44,299 nt of DNA from an uncultured Oscillospiraceae bacterium (GTDB taxonomy: Bacteria; Bacillota; Clostridia; Oscillospirales; Oscillospiraceae): NCBI GenBank assembly GCA_934589225.1, contig CAKTNS010000022.1, positions 1 to 44,299 on the forward strand, in the 5' to 3' direction. Below are positions 34,976-42,190 of this stretch, one piece after another (the first letter of the stretch is position 1; each line of letters opens with the position of its first letter). The notes under the pieces are model-generated. The model had not been told where the DNA came from, searched no databases, and saw nothing but the letters and a program-made list of their open reading frames with translations. The position numbers were made by a program, and so were the translations under genes.

Positions 34976-35425
34976 ATGTTTCAAAAAAAAGATGCGAACA
35001 AGCTCTTGGAATATCTGACTTCCTTTGCGTTCATGGGTATTGGGCTGTTCGTCTTTCTGGAAGGCCGCAACTTCCGGGGCAATGATAAATATTTTCCTAT
35101 GATCGTAGGCGTTCTCACTTTTCTTGTCGCTCTCTGGATCTTTCTGGAGGACAGCAAGCAAGAGAATTCCTGCTTTGACATTAAAAAAGTCAATTTCCTG
35201 GCAGTAGGTGTCACCTGCGCCGCACTGTTTATCTATGTTTTTCTATTCAAGGAGATCGGCTTCATTCTCTCTACGTCCCTGCTGGGCATCTCCATTCTGG
35301 TGGGCATGCGTTTTCAGAACAAGCTGGGCACCGTTCTCTACCCCGTCATTATGGTGGCTGTGATTTTCGTGGTTTTCAAAGTTCTGCTGAAGGTCCCCCT
35401 GCCCACCGTCATCTTCTATAAGTAA
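34976..35425 (+). CDS. tctB: TctB-type small permease subunit
   Basis: A 149-residue protein with four predicted membrane segments (about 12-32, 40-58, 76-98, 120-145), the TctB layout. It keeps GNDKYFPMIVGVLTFLVALW. AAAGGAG precedes the ATG, and the gene is 13 bases from tctA. It joins TctA in the membrane part of the tripartite transporter. Sequence conservation in this family is low, so the call leans on size, topology and position. Confidence 0.88.
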   Translation: MFQKKDANKLLEYLTSFAFMGIGLFVFLEGRNFRGNDKYFPMIVGVLTFLVALWIFLEDSKQENSCFDIKKVNFLAVGVTCAALFIYVFLFKEIGFILSTSLLGISILVGMRFQNKLGTVLYPVIMVAVIFVVFKVLLKVPLPTVIFYK

Positions 35426-35438
35426 GGAGGACCGCTAC

Positions 35439-36965
35439 ATGTCTACTCTCGCAGGACTCGGCCAGGGACTGCTCAGTGCCCTGTCTCCCATGAATCTGCT
35501 GCTGATGCTGGCGGGTACATTCCTGGGTATCACCGTTGGTGCCCTTCCCGGCCTGAACAGCTCCATTGCCATGGGTATTCTCATCCCCATGACCTACAGC
35601 ATGAACCCGGCAACCGCACTGTGTATCCTTGCCGGTATTTACACAGGCTCCACCGCCGGCGGCAGTGTCACCGCCATTCTCCTGGAAATTCCCGGCACCG
35701 GTGCGGCCGTTGTCACCGCCTTTGACGGCCACCAGATGCTCAAACAGGGACGGGGCGGACTGGCCCTGGGCCTTTCCAGTGTCAGCTCTGCCATCGGCGG
35801 CGTGATCGCCGCCCTGGTTCTGGCGTTCTTTGCGCCCTTTATCGCAGCGCAGGCTCTGAAATTCGGTGCTCCGGAATACCTGATGCTCTCTGTCATGGGC
35901 TTTGCCTCCGTTATCGGAATGAGTACCGGCCGTACCTCGAAGAATATCATGGCAATTCTGATAGGCCTGCTGATCAGCATGATCGGCATCAGCCCCCAAG
36001 GCGGCCTGAAACGCTTTACATTCGGTACCCACGCACTGTTGGAGGGCATTCCCCTGGTTCCCATGCTCATCGGTCTGTTCGGTATCAGCGCAGTCATCGA
36101 TGTTATGGCAAAAACCAAGCCCTTTAAGAAGGCCGCCCAGACCGTGCAGGAGGTTCAGGAAACCATTCATACCGTAAAGATGCAGTACCCCGACCGCAAG
36201 ATGTATAAGTCTCTGCTGCCCGTGTGGCTGCAATCCACCATTATCGGCAACATTGTCGGAGCCATCCCCGGTGCGGGCATGACCGTCGCCATCTTCATGG
36301 CCTATGATCAGGTCAAGCGTTCCCGCCCGGACCTGAAATTCGGTACCGGCGTACCCGAAGGCGTTGCAGCTGCGGAATGCGCCAATAACTCTGTGGTAGG
36401 TTCGTCCATGATCCCGCTGCTTGCGCTGGGTGTACCCGGAAATGCGGCCTCTGCTCTGTTTTTGGGCGCACTGATGATCCACGGTCTGCGCACCGGCCCC
36501 AAGTTCTTCGTGGAAAGCGCCGACGTGGGCTATACCCTGATCGCCGCTTTCCTGCTTGCCAGCATTGCGCTGATCCCCGTGATGCACATTTTCGTCAACT
36601 ATCTGGCTACCCATATTCTCCGACTGAAAAAGGAGCCTCTGAACGCTCTTATCATCATCCTCTGTGTTACCGGCGCCTTTGCCACCGGCAATAACTACAC
36701 TTATGTGACCTTTGCTGCCGTATTCGGGATCATCGGTTTCTTGCTCAAGCGCTGGGATATTCCCTTTGGTCCGCTGATCCTTGCCGTCGTTCTGGGCAGT
36801 ATGCTGGAAAGCTATTACATCCAGTCCACCGTTGTGCTGCGGCACAATTGGCTGAATCTGTTCAGCCGTCCGATCTCTGTGGGTCTGCTGGTGCTCAGCG
36901 TGATTTTCCTTCTGATGCCTGTGCGCAAAGCCATCCGCAACCGCCGCAGCAAGCAAACCAATTAA
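35439..36965 (+). CDS. tctA: TctA-type large permease subunit
   Basis: A 508-residue integral membrane protein of about 12 segments that carries out ion-coupled uptake. The family signature is at the N-terminus: FLGITVGALPGLNSSIAMGI (about 28), then GIYTGSTAGGSVTAILLEIP and the internal repeat motif IGNIVGAIPGAGMTVAIF (about 268) with GVPGNAASALFLGALMIHGL. The ATG follows AAGGAGG. The enolase-superfamily gene follows 24 bases after the stop. Confidence 0.95.
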   Translation: MSTLAGLGQGLLSALSPMNLLLMLAGTFLGITVGALPGLNSSIAMGILIPMTYSMNPATALCILAGIYTGSTAGGSVTAILLEIPGTGAAVVTAFDGHQMLKQGRGGLALGLSSVSSAIGGVIAALVLAFFAPFIAAQALKFGAPEYLMLSVMGFASVIGMSTGRTSKNIMAILIGLLISMIGISPQGGLKRFTFGTHALLEGIPLVPMLIGLFGISAVIDVMAKTKPFKKAAQTVQEVQETIHTVKMQYPDRKMYKSLLPVWLQSTIIGNIVGAIPGAGMTVAIFMAYDQVKRSRPDLKFGTGVPEGVAAAECANNSVVGSSMIPLLALGVPGNAASALFLGALMIHGLRTGPKFFVESADVGYTLIAAFLLASIALIPVMHIFVNYLATHILRLKKEPLNALIIILCVTGAFATGNNYTYVTFAAVFGIIGFLLKRWDIPFGPLILAVVLGSMLESYYIQSTVVLRHNWLNLFSRPISVGLLVLSVIFLLMPVRKAIRNRRSKQTN

Positions 36966-36989
36966 TTCTTTAGAAATGAGGACAGTACA

Positions 36990-38201
36990 TTGAAGATTAC
37001 GAAAGTTGACGTATATATGTTAGATGCCGGTGTCCAGCGTGCCAGCCGCCGCCCCATCATCGCCCGTGTTTCCACAGACGAGGGGATCTACGGAGACGGC
37101 GAGGCCGGCATCGCTCTGGGGACCGGTGCCCCGGCCGCTTTCGGGATGGTACAGGATCTGGCCAGACTGATCATCGGCCTGGATCCCTTTGACACGGAAA
37201 AAATCTATCATCGCCTGATGAAAAGCAGTTTCTGGGGCATTGGCTCCGGGGCCATCGTCATGGCTGGTATCAGTGCTCTGGACATTGCCCTGCTGGATAT
37301 CAAAGGAAAGGCTCTGGGCGTTCCCGTCTATCAGCTGCTGGGCGGCAAAACCAGAGAAGAACTCCGTTGCTATGCCTCTCAGCTGCAGTTCGGCTGGTGC
37401 GACCGGATCGGTCCTTTCGGAAAGACGGAGGATTACGTTAAAATCTCCGAATACGCCCTGTCCCAGGGCTACGACTGCATCAAAGTCGACTTCACCCAGT
37501 TTGACCGGGATGCCGTTCGCCTGGGTACCCATGCGGTGGAGGGAATTCTCCCTCGCCCCATGATCAACATGATCGATGAGCGTATGGGTGCCATCCGGGA
37601 CAGTCTGGGATATGACTTTGACATCATCGTTGAAAACCACTGCCGTACCGATGCCATCAGCGGTGTCCAGATCGGCGAACTGTGCGACAAGTACAAGGTT
37701 ATGGCATATGAGGAGCCTGCCATGCCCCAGAATCCGGAAATGCACAAAATCATCCGTGACAAGATCCGCACCCCCATCGCCACCGGCGAACGTGTCTACG
37801 GCAGCAGAATGTATTACAGCTTTTTCAAGAACGATGCGGTTCAGCTGATTCAGCCTGATATTTGCAACTGCGGTGGATTGACCGAAGGGAAGAAGATCTG
37901 TGATATGGCTGCGGTGTTTGACGTAACCGTCCAGGCCCACTGCGCCGGTTCCCCCATCTCCACCGCTGCCGCCATTCAAATCGAGGCGGCCATCCAGAAC
38001 TTCTGTATCCATGAGCACCACTTCCGCAGTACACAGCCCGCACTGACCAAGCTGTGCAAATACGACTACCAGCCCAGAAACGGCAAATACTACGTCTCCG
38101 ACTTCTCCGACAAACCTGGCTTGGGTCAGGAGATGAGCGATTGGGCCATGGAAAACGCCTTGATGCACGTCACCGTAGACGAGTACTGGCGTGGCCTGTA
38201 A
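36990..38201 (+). CDS. enolase-superfamily acid-sugar dehydratase (galactonate dehydratase-like)
   Basis: A 403-residue mandelate racemase/muconate lactonizing enzyme-type protein. It aligns by eye with D-galactonate dehydratase: VENHCRTD (about 214) replaces VDFHGR, so the first metal ligand is Glu instead of Asp and the adjacent catalytic His is kept. YEEPAMP (about 240) and ATGERVYGS (about 264) supply the other two acidic ligands. LIQPDICNCGGLTEGKKI and QAHCAGSPIS hold the second catalytic His. It should remove water from a polyhydroxy acid. The TTG start at 36990 follows GAGGA by 7 bases. As last gene of the tct operon it probably acts on the imported acid. Confidence 0.85.
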   Translation: MKITKVDVYMLDAGVQRASRRPIIARVSTDEGIYGDGEAGIALGTGAPAAFGMVQDLARLIIGLDPFDTEKIYHRLMKSSFWGIGSGAIVMAGISALDIALLDIKGKALGVPVYQLLGGKTREELRCYASQLQFGWCDRIGPFGKTEDYVKISEYALSQGYDCIKVDFTQFDRDAVRLGTHAVEGILPRPMINMIDERMGAIRDSLGYDFDIIVENHCRTDAISGVQIGELCDKYKVMAYEEPAMPQNPEMHKIIRDKIRTPIATGERVYGSRMYYSFFKNDAVQLIQPDICNCGGLTEGKKICDMAAVFDVTVQAHCAGSPISTAAAIQIEAAIQNFCIHEHHFRSTQPALTKLCKYDYQPRNGKYYVSDFSDKPGLGQEMSDWAMENALMHVTVDEYWRGL

Positions 38202-38242
38202 GCACCACTTCATATTCACCAAAGGACTCGCTGTTTTTATTG

Positions 38243-38283
38243 ATTTCCTCCAATGCCGGGCATCTGGTATTGGGGGAATTTTC
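38243..38283 (+). terminator. terminator of the tct-dehydratase operon
   Basis: A 13-bp stem with G-U pairs (38244-38256 with 38266-38278), followed by four T. Confidence 0.85.
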
Positions 38284-38529
38284 AAGAATGTTTTGTGTCA
38301 TACTGTTTTAAAGCCGCAGATTTGAAAGATTACATCATGTACAAAGCCTACGAAAAAAATCATTCAGGCGATGATATTACACCATGATAATAATACTATC
38401 CCTTATAGAATAAAAGTAACTTCTAGGTTAAATTTAGCGAAATGGTCCAGATCTGATAATCATCCAGTGTAAAGATATGACGAATAGCAAAATTACCCTT
38501 GCCAAATTTCATTACAACAATAAAAGCAC
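38284..38529. other. AT-rich spacer without genes
   Basis: About 245 bases with no credible ORF, repeat or promoter. The composition falls sharply from the GC-rich dehydratase gene. This is where the left end of the mobile element probably lies, but no attachment repeat can be named without the other end. Confidence 0.5.
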
Positions 38530-38558
38530 TTGACAATCACGAATATATGTTCTACAAT
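38530..38558 (+). promoter_or_regulatory. near-consensus orphan promoter
   Basis: TTGACA (38530-38535), exactly 17 bp, TACAAT (38553-38558). It is the best promoter match in the right half of the window, yet no ORF follows for nearly 400 bases. Confidence 0.75.
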
Positions 38559-38564
38559 GCAAAC

Positions 38565-38722
38565 AGGCTGAATCATCATAACTAAATATCCCCGTACTCA
38601 AATCGCGCGAGCGGAGACAATGATGTAACATCATTGAGCTACCAAGCACCGTAAGAGGCTAATCTTCAGACAGGAGAACTCCTGCCTGTGTGGTTAGTGT
38701 CTTGCGGTGCTTTTCTGTTTTC
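38565..38722 (+). ncRNA. putative small structured RNA
   Basis: Transcript predicted from the orphan promoter. It contains a perfect palindrome CAATGATGT-A-ACATCATTG (38618-38636). It ends in a long compound hairpin at 38644-38713: outer AAGCACCG/CGGTGCTT, then TAAG/CTTG, an inner CTAA/TTAG, and CAGxCAGGAG/CTCCTGxCTG around a 2-nt loop. TTTTCTGTTTT follows, as in an intrinsic terminator. There is no ORF inside. It could be a regulatory RNA of the element or an attenuator leader for tnpV. No known family is recognised. Confidence 0.5.
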
Positions 38723-38749
38723 CAGATGAGGGAATTGTGATGTGAGGCT

Positions 38750-38770
38750 ATGCAGCTTGACAAGTTCATA
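38750..38770 (+). repeat. 21-bp direct repeat, copy 1
   Basis: Begins ATGCAGCTTGAC and ends AAGTTCATA. It is identical over 21 bases to 39932-39952. The two copies bracket tnpV and the tandem-repeat array, 1,182 bp apart. It contains TTGACA, but no matching -10 box follows. Confidence 0.85.
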
Positions 38771-38879
38771 CCCGCCAGAGAATGGGATACGACTTTGCGA
38801 GGATAGGAGCAAGGCAACGCTGCGGTGAGATTTCGGGGTAGGAACGACATTGGAACAGGGCGGCAAGAAGGCGGTACAT

Positions 38880-38908
38880 TTGCGAGGTGTAGAGCGGTGG
38901 CCTATAAT
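38880..38908 (+). promoter_or_regulatory. promoter of tnpV
   Basis: TTGCGA (38880-38885), 17-bp spacer, perfect TATAAT (38903-38908), about 38 bases before the ATG. Confidence 0.7.
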
Positions 38909-38945
38909 ATGCGTACCATCTGAAAACCAAACAGGAGGGACACAT

Positions 38946-39290
38946 ATGGAAATCACCTATACGCTCGTCGGGGACTATTATCTCCCCAATCTGGTTGCGC
39001 CGGAAAGCCCAAAGGTAGGACGTTGGGGAATGCTGCGTTTCAACTATTTGAGAAAGCACCGAGAAGCACTTTATACCATAATGCTCATGGAGAACACGCT
39101 GAATCCCCATTTGGAAGATGTTGACTGTCAGGCGCAGGAAATGGAGCAGCAGCTCATTTCTCAGCTGGCACAACAGGAGGGCATTACCGAACAGCTGAAA
39201 GCGGAGAATCAGATGGAATGGGTTGCCCGGATGAACAGTATTCGGAATCGAGCAGATGAAATTGTATTGAATGATCTCATCTATACCTAA
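38946..39290 (+). CDS. TnpV-family transposon protein
   Basis: A 114-residue protein starting MEITYTLVGDYYLPNL. With VGRWGMLRFNYLRKHREALY in the middle and LKAENQMEWVARMNSIRNRA near the end it matches the small proteins named TnpV in clostridial conjugative transposons; their function is unknown. ATG 38946 is chosen because AGGAGGGA (38933-38940) lies 5 bases upstream; the frame is open further upstream without family sequence. It is a single-gene unit with its own promoter and terminator. Confidence 0.88.
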   Translation: MEITYTLVGDYYLPNLVAPESPKVGRWGMLRFNYLRKHREALYTIMLMENTLNPHLEDVDCQAQEMEQQLISQLAQQEGITEQLKAENQMEWVARMNSIRNRADEIVLNDLIYT

Positions 39291-39309
39291 AAAAGTGAAT
39301 CATGAAAAT

Positions 39310-39355
39310 CGCCATGGTGCGTACTGATTCTGTCAGTCACACCGTGGCGGTTTTT
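39310..39355 (+). terminator. terminator of tnpV
   Basis: CGCCATGGTG (39310-39319) pairs with CACCGTGGCG (39340-39349) and is followed by G and five T. Confidence 0.9.
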
Positions 39356-39360
39356 GTCAT

Positions 39361-39930
39361 TTCCCACAAAAATAAAATATTTTCAGAAATCATATTAAAA
39401 AACGGTTCGTCTCAATGGCTATTTAAGTGAGAGGGAAAAATATTTTCGGAAAACACACTAACAAAATCTCATTTTTGCCGCGATAGGTGAAGGGGGGATA
39501 TCTCATGATGCTTCATCGAATTTCACAAAAATAAATTATTTCCCGAAACATGTAAAAAATCGGCCTGTTTCGTGGGCTCAATATATGAGGGGATTTGTGC
39601 AGGCTTCATGAAATTGAGAAAATATTGAGAGACACCTTTCATTTCGCCCATTCTGGATGCCTACCACTTGAGAGGTTTTTTATGTAGTTTCCACGAAAAC
39701 GAAAAGGTTTTGGGAAACACGCAAAAATCGGCCTGCTTCGATGCCTACCAAGTGAGGAGGTATTTAGGGGGACCTGCGTGAAAAATAAAAATTATTGAAA
39801 GAATGGAATATTTTAGGCCCTCCCGATGCCTACCACATGAGAGGTACCTCTAGCCCGAAAATATTTTTTGCAAAACACCCTCACAAAACCCCGTTTTCAC
39901 CGCGATAAGTGAAGGGGTATTGTCCCCCTC
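39361..39930 (+). repeat. array of degenerate about 85-bp tandem repeats, candidate parC centromere
   Basis: Seven units each combine an AT-rich stretch of about 50 bases with a GC-richer core. The best cores are GATGCCTACCAnnTGAGAGG at about 39656, 39740 (with one inserted G) and 39825, 84-85 bp apart. More diverged cores are at about 39413 and 39572. A second type, CCGCGATAxGTGAAGGGG, occurs at 39478 and 39900 and flanks the set; about 60 bp around these two are near-identical. The array lies about 300 bases upstream of parM-parR, where the centromere of type II partition systems is normally found. There is no ORF. It could alternatively act in replication of the excised circle. Confidence 0.7.
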
Positions 39931-39931
39931 A

Positions 39932-39952
39932 ATGCAGCTTGACAAGTTCATA
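39932..39952 (+). repeat. 21-bp direct repeat, copy 2
   Basis: Identical to 38750-38770 and directly abuts the end of the repeat array. Between this copy and parM (39953-40226) there are only short hairpins: TGCCGGT/ACCGGCA at 40041-40059 and CCCGA/TCGGG at about 40137-40153. Confidence 0.85.
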
Positions 39953-40226
39953 ATCATTCATCTGTTACATTCTCCCCCACCCGAGCCGGGAGGCCATGCG
40001 CCATGACCATTTTATGCGAGCGACAACCACGGGCCTTCAATGCCGGTTTGCTACCGGCAAGGCGACGACGGCAGGGCAGGACAATGATACTTCTCGAAAG
40101 AGCTGGGCGGAAGCGCAGGGGTGAAACTCCCATGGACCCGATTCGCTGTCGGGCATCAGATGAATCCAAAGCGCACGGGGGCGAGGTCGAATAGGTGCGC
40201 AACTATTTTTTGAAAGGATGAAACAA

Positions 40227-41150
40227 ATGAAAAACAAAAACAGAATTTACATCATCGGTGTTGACCATGGCTATGGCAATATCAAAACAGCCAACTGCTG
40301 CTTTCCTACAGGCGTAGAGAGCAGCGACACAGAACCAACCTTCAAGAATGACCTGCTGATTTACCAGGGCCGCTACTACCAGATCGGCGTTGGACATAAG
40401 GAATACGCCGCCGAAAAGGTCATGGACGAAGACTACTACATCCTGACCCTGGCGGCCATTGCCCGAGAATTGAGCAGAGAACAAATTACCCAGGCCAATG
40501 TGTTCCTGGTGGCGGGACTGCCGCTCTCCTGGGTGGCGAAGCAGCGGAAGGCGTTCCAGGCGTACCTGCTACAGAATCGTGAGGTGGAGTTTTCTTTTCG
40601 TAGAAAGGATTACCACATCCGCATTGTAGGCGCGGCGGTCTATCCCCAGGGATTTGCCGCAATCGCCCCAATTGTCAATCACTTCACCGGCAGTAATATG
40701 CTTTGCGACATTGGCAACGGCACCATGAACATCCTGCGAACCATGGACAGCAAAGTGGATTTGCGTCAAATGTTCACGGAAAAGTATGGTGTGCAGCAGT
40801 GCGTCTTGGCTGTCCAAGAGACCCTTATGCGGGAACATCACGCTGAACTGGATGAACAGATGATCCACAATTTCCTGCGGCACGGTACAGTCGGTATCGA
40901 CGAGGAACTGGAAAAGACCATGAAGCTGACAGCCATCGACTATGCGAAAAAGGTATTCCGCAAGCTCCGGGAGCATGGTTATGACCCCCGGATTATGAAG
41001 CTGTATGTAGTCGGCGGCGGTGGGTGCCTGCTGAAAAATTTCTTCCCCATCGACCCAGGTAGAATCGTCATTAACAGCGATATTTGCGCCACGGCCAAGG
41101 GGTACGAATACATGGCTGACGTGCAGAATGTAACGGGAGGCGTGAAATGA
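40227..41150 (+). CDS. parM: ParM/StbA-type actin-like segregation ATPase
   Basis: A 307-residue actin-fold protein that would polymerise and push sister DNA copies apart. Nucleotide-binding motifs are visible: IIGVDHGYGNIKTA (phosphate 1, about 9), MLCDIGNGTMNIL (phosphate 2, about 155) and KLYVVGGGGCLLKNF (adenosine motif, about 255). ATG 40227 is chosen because GAAAGG at 40212-40217 lies 9 bases upstream; ATG 40218 is too close to it. The next gene overlaps by 4 bases and encodes a ParR-like partner. The repeat array upstream completes the layout of a type II partition locus. Confidence 0.87.
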   Translation: MKNKNRIYIIGVDHGYGNIKTANCCFPTGVESSDTEPTFKNDLLIYQGRYYQIGVGHKEYAAEKVMDEDYYILTLAAIARELSREQITQANVFLVAGLPLSWVAKQRKAFQAYLLQNREVEFSFRRKDYHIRIVGAAVYPQGFAAIAPIVNHFTGSNMLCDIGNGTMNILRTMDSKVDLRQMFTEKYGVQQCVLAVQETLMREHHAELDEQMIHNFLRHGTVGIDEELEKTMKLTAIDYAKKVFRKLREHGYDPRIMKLYVVGGGGCLLKNFFPIDPGRIVINSDICATAKGYEYMADVQNVTGGVK

Positions 41151-41470
41151 GGGCCGCCAAAACCACGATACGCTTCAAGCTGTCCCGTGCCAAGGATGCC
41201 CGTGCATTGGAGTATCTGAGGAATCAAAAAGCGGCGGGGAGTTCTTTCAGCAAATCCGTAGTACAAGCCATTAACGACTGCCTGGATGCCCAGGAGACAG
41301 AAAGCAGGGAGGATTCCTTTATGGGCAGATTCCGGATAATGGTTCGGGAGGAACTGAAAGGGTTGGGAAATACAGTTCCTTTTCAGCCTGTTTTGGAGCC
41401 GTCCCAGCCGTCGCAGGAAAACGCTGAGCAAACGCTGGCGTTTTTGAATGCTTTCGACGGCATGGAATGA
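41147..41470 (+). CDS. ParR-like centromere-binding protein
   Basis: A 107-residue basic protein. The N-terminal half (TTIRFKLSRAKDARALEYLR then GSSFSKSVVQAINDCL) fits a ribbon-helix-helix DNA-binding domain. The C-terminal half is acidic and flexible (PSQPSQENAEQTLAFLNAFD), as in ParR, whose tail binds the ParM filament. The ATGA overlap with parM indicates coupled translation. The call rests on size, fold pattern and position; sequence similarity alone would not decide it. Confidence 0.72.
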   Translation: MRAAKTTIRFKLSRAKDARALEYLRNQKAAGSSFSKSVVQAINDCLDAQETESREDSFMGRFRIMVREELKGLGNTVPFQPVLEPSQPSQENAEQTLAFLNAFDGME

Positions 41471-41621
41471 CAAAATGACGGCGTTTTTTCGGGGAAACGC
41501 CATCAATGTGCGAATGTCTCAAAACGATGTGCCGTCGCATTTGATGGTTTGCGACGGCAAAATTGGAGAATACGGCGGCACTTCTTGCCGAAAACGCCGT
41601 CAGAAAGGAGAATACGCATAG
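41471..41621. other. stem-loop cluster downstream of parR
   Basis: Three inverted repeats: GGCGTTT/AAACGCC (41480-41501), GCCGTCGCA/TGCGACGGC (41531-41558) and ACGGCG/CGCCGT (41572-41600). GACGGC/GCCGTC words recur through the stretch. The first may terminate parMR transcription, though no T run follows it. An AAGGAG box at 41605-41610 ends the stretch. Confidence 0.5.
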
Positions 41622-41768
41622 GCGGCAGAAAAACCTTTCTGGTACATCCCGGAGGCGGATTATCTGGGCCTTGCGGATATTCCAGCTGGCACAAACATGA
41701 GATTGACCTTTGAACGAACGGTAAGAAGCAAACATATCTATCTGTGGAGGGCTGAGGCTGTCCTGTAG
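41622..41768 (+). pseudogene. remnant of a small element protein
   Basis: An open frame of 48 codons without a start codon encodes FWYIPEADYLGLADIPAGTN and ends FERTVRSKHIYLWRAEAVL, which reads like genuine protein. AAGGAG (41605-41610) is well placed for a start near 41618, but the frame there (ATA, one base out of register) meets this one only if one A is removed from the run at 41629-41633. A frameshift plus loss of the start codon is the simplest reading. The family is not recognised. Confidence 0.4.
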
Positions 41769-41779
41769 TGTAACAAGCA

Positions 41780-41847
41780 GGGAACTTGTGTGCCGCAAGT
41801 TCCCCCTCAAGCCCAGAAACTGGGCTAATCTTTGGGGCGTTCCCCAA
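41780..41847. other. oriT candidate: three consecutive hairpins before mobC
   Basis: Perfect inverted repeats GGGAACTTG-N7-CAAGTTCCC (41780-41804), AGCCCAG-AAA-CTGGGCT (41810-41826) and TTGGGG-CGTT-CCCCAA (about 41832-41847) lie end to end just upstream of mobC and the relaxase gene. This is the usual place and form of the transfer origin of MOBP elements. The nick site cannot be named. Confidence 0.6.
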
Positions 41848-41881
41848 TCCCCCGAGCAAGAAAGACATAAGGAGTTGATTT

Positions 41882-42190
41882 ATGAAGAAAGAAAATCGAA
41901 TTGCGTTCCGGGTCACAGACCAGGAGAAAAAGAGAATTGCGATACTCGCCAAGAAATGCAGCCTAAGCGTAAGTGAGTATGTAAAGCAACGTGCTTTGGG
42001 ATACGCGCCGCAGCCAATCATCCCAGAAAGCGTATTTCTTCTGTTGGAAAAGATTGGTCAATTGCAGGATTTGACGGTATTCCCAGAAACGGATGCCGCT
42101 ATCTGTGCGCTGCTGAAAGAGATCTCAGATACCCTGCTTCTGCCCAGAAAGGAGGGTGTGCCCTGGCCGTTACCGGATTCTGGCCTGTAA
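41882..42190 (+). CDS. MobC-like relaxosome accessory protein
   Basis: A 102-residue protein with an N-terminal ribbon-helix-helix (NRIAFRVTDQEKKRIAILAK then KCSLSVSEYVKQRALGY), as in MobC/MbeC-type proteins that bind oriT and help the relaxase open the strand. The ATG lies 7 bases after TAAGGAG (41868-41874). It overlaps the relaxase start by 28 bases if that gene begins at CTG 42163. Confidence 0.82.
   Translation: MKKENRIAFRVTDQEKKRIAILAKKCSLSVSEYVKQRALGYAPQPIIPESVFLLLEKIGQLQDLTVFPETDAAICALLKEISDTLLLPRKEGVPWPLPDSGL

Noticed and set aside
37020..38285. Long minus-strand open frame opposite the enolase-superfamily gene
   Set aside because: Antisense shadow of a GC-rich gene with clear family motifs on the plus strand. 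Similar shadows lie opposite tctA, the PrpD genes and hisS.
39361..39930. CRISPR array
   Set aside because: Repeats are degenerate, the unit is about 85 bp with no constant repeat separated by unique spacers of equal length, and no cas gene is present.
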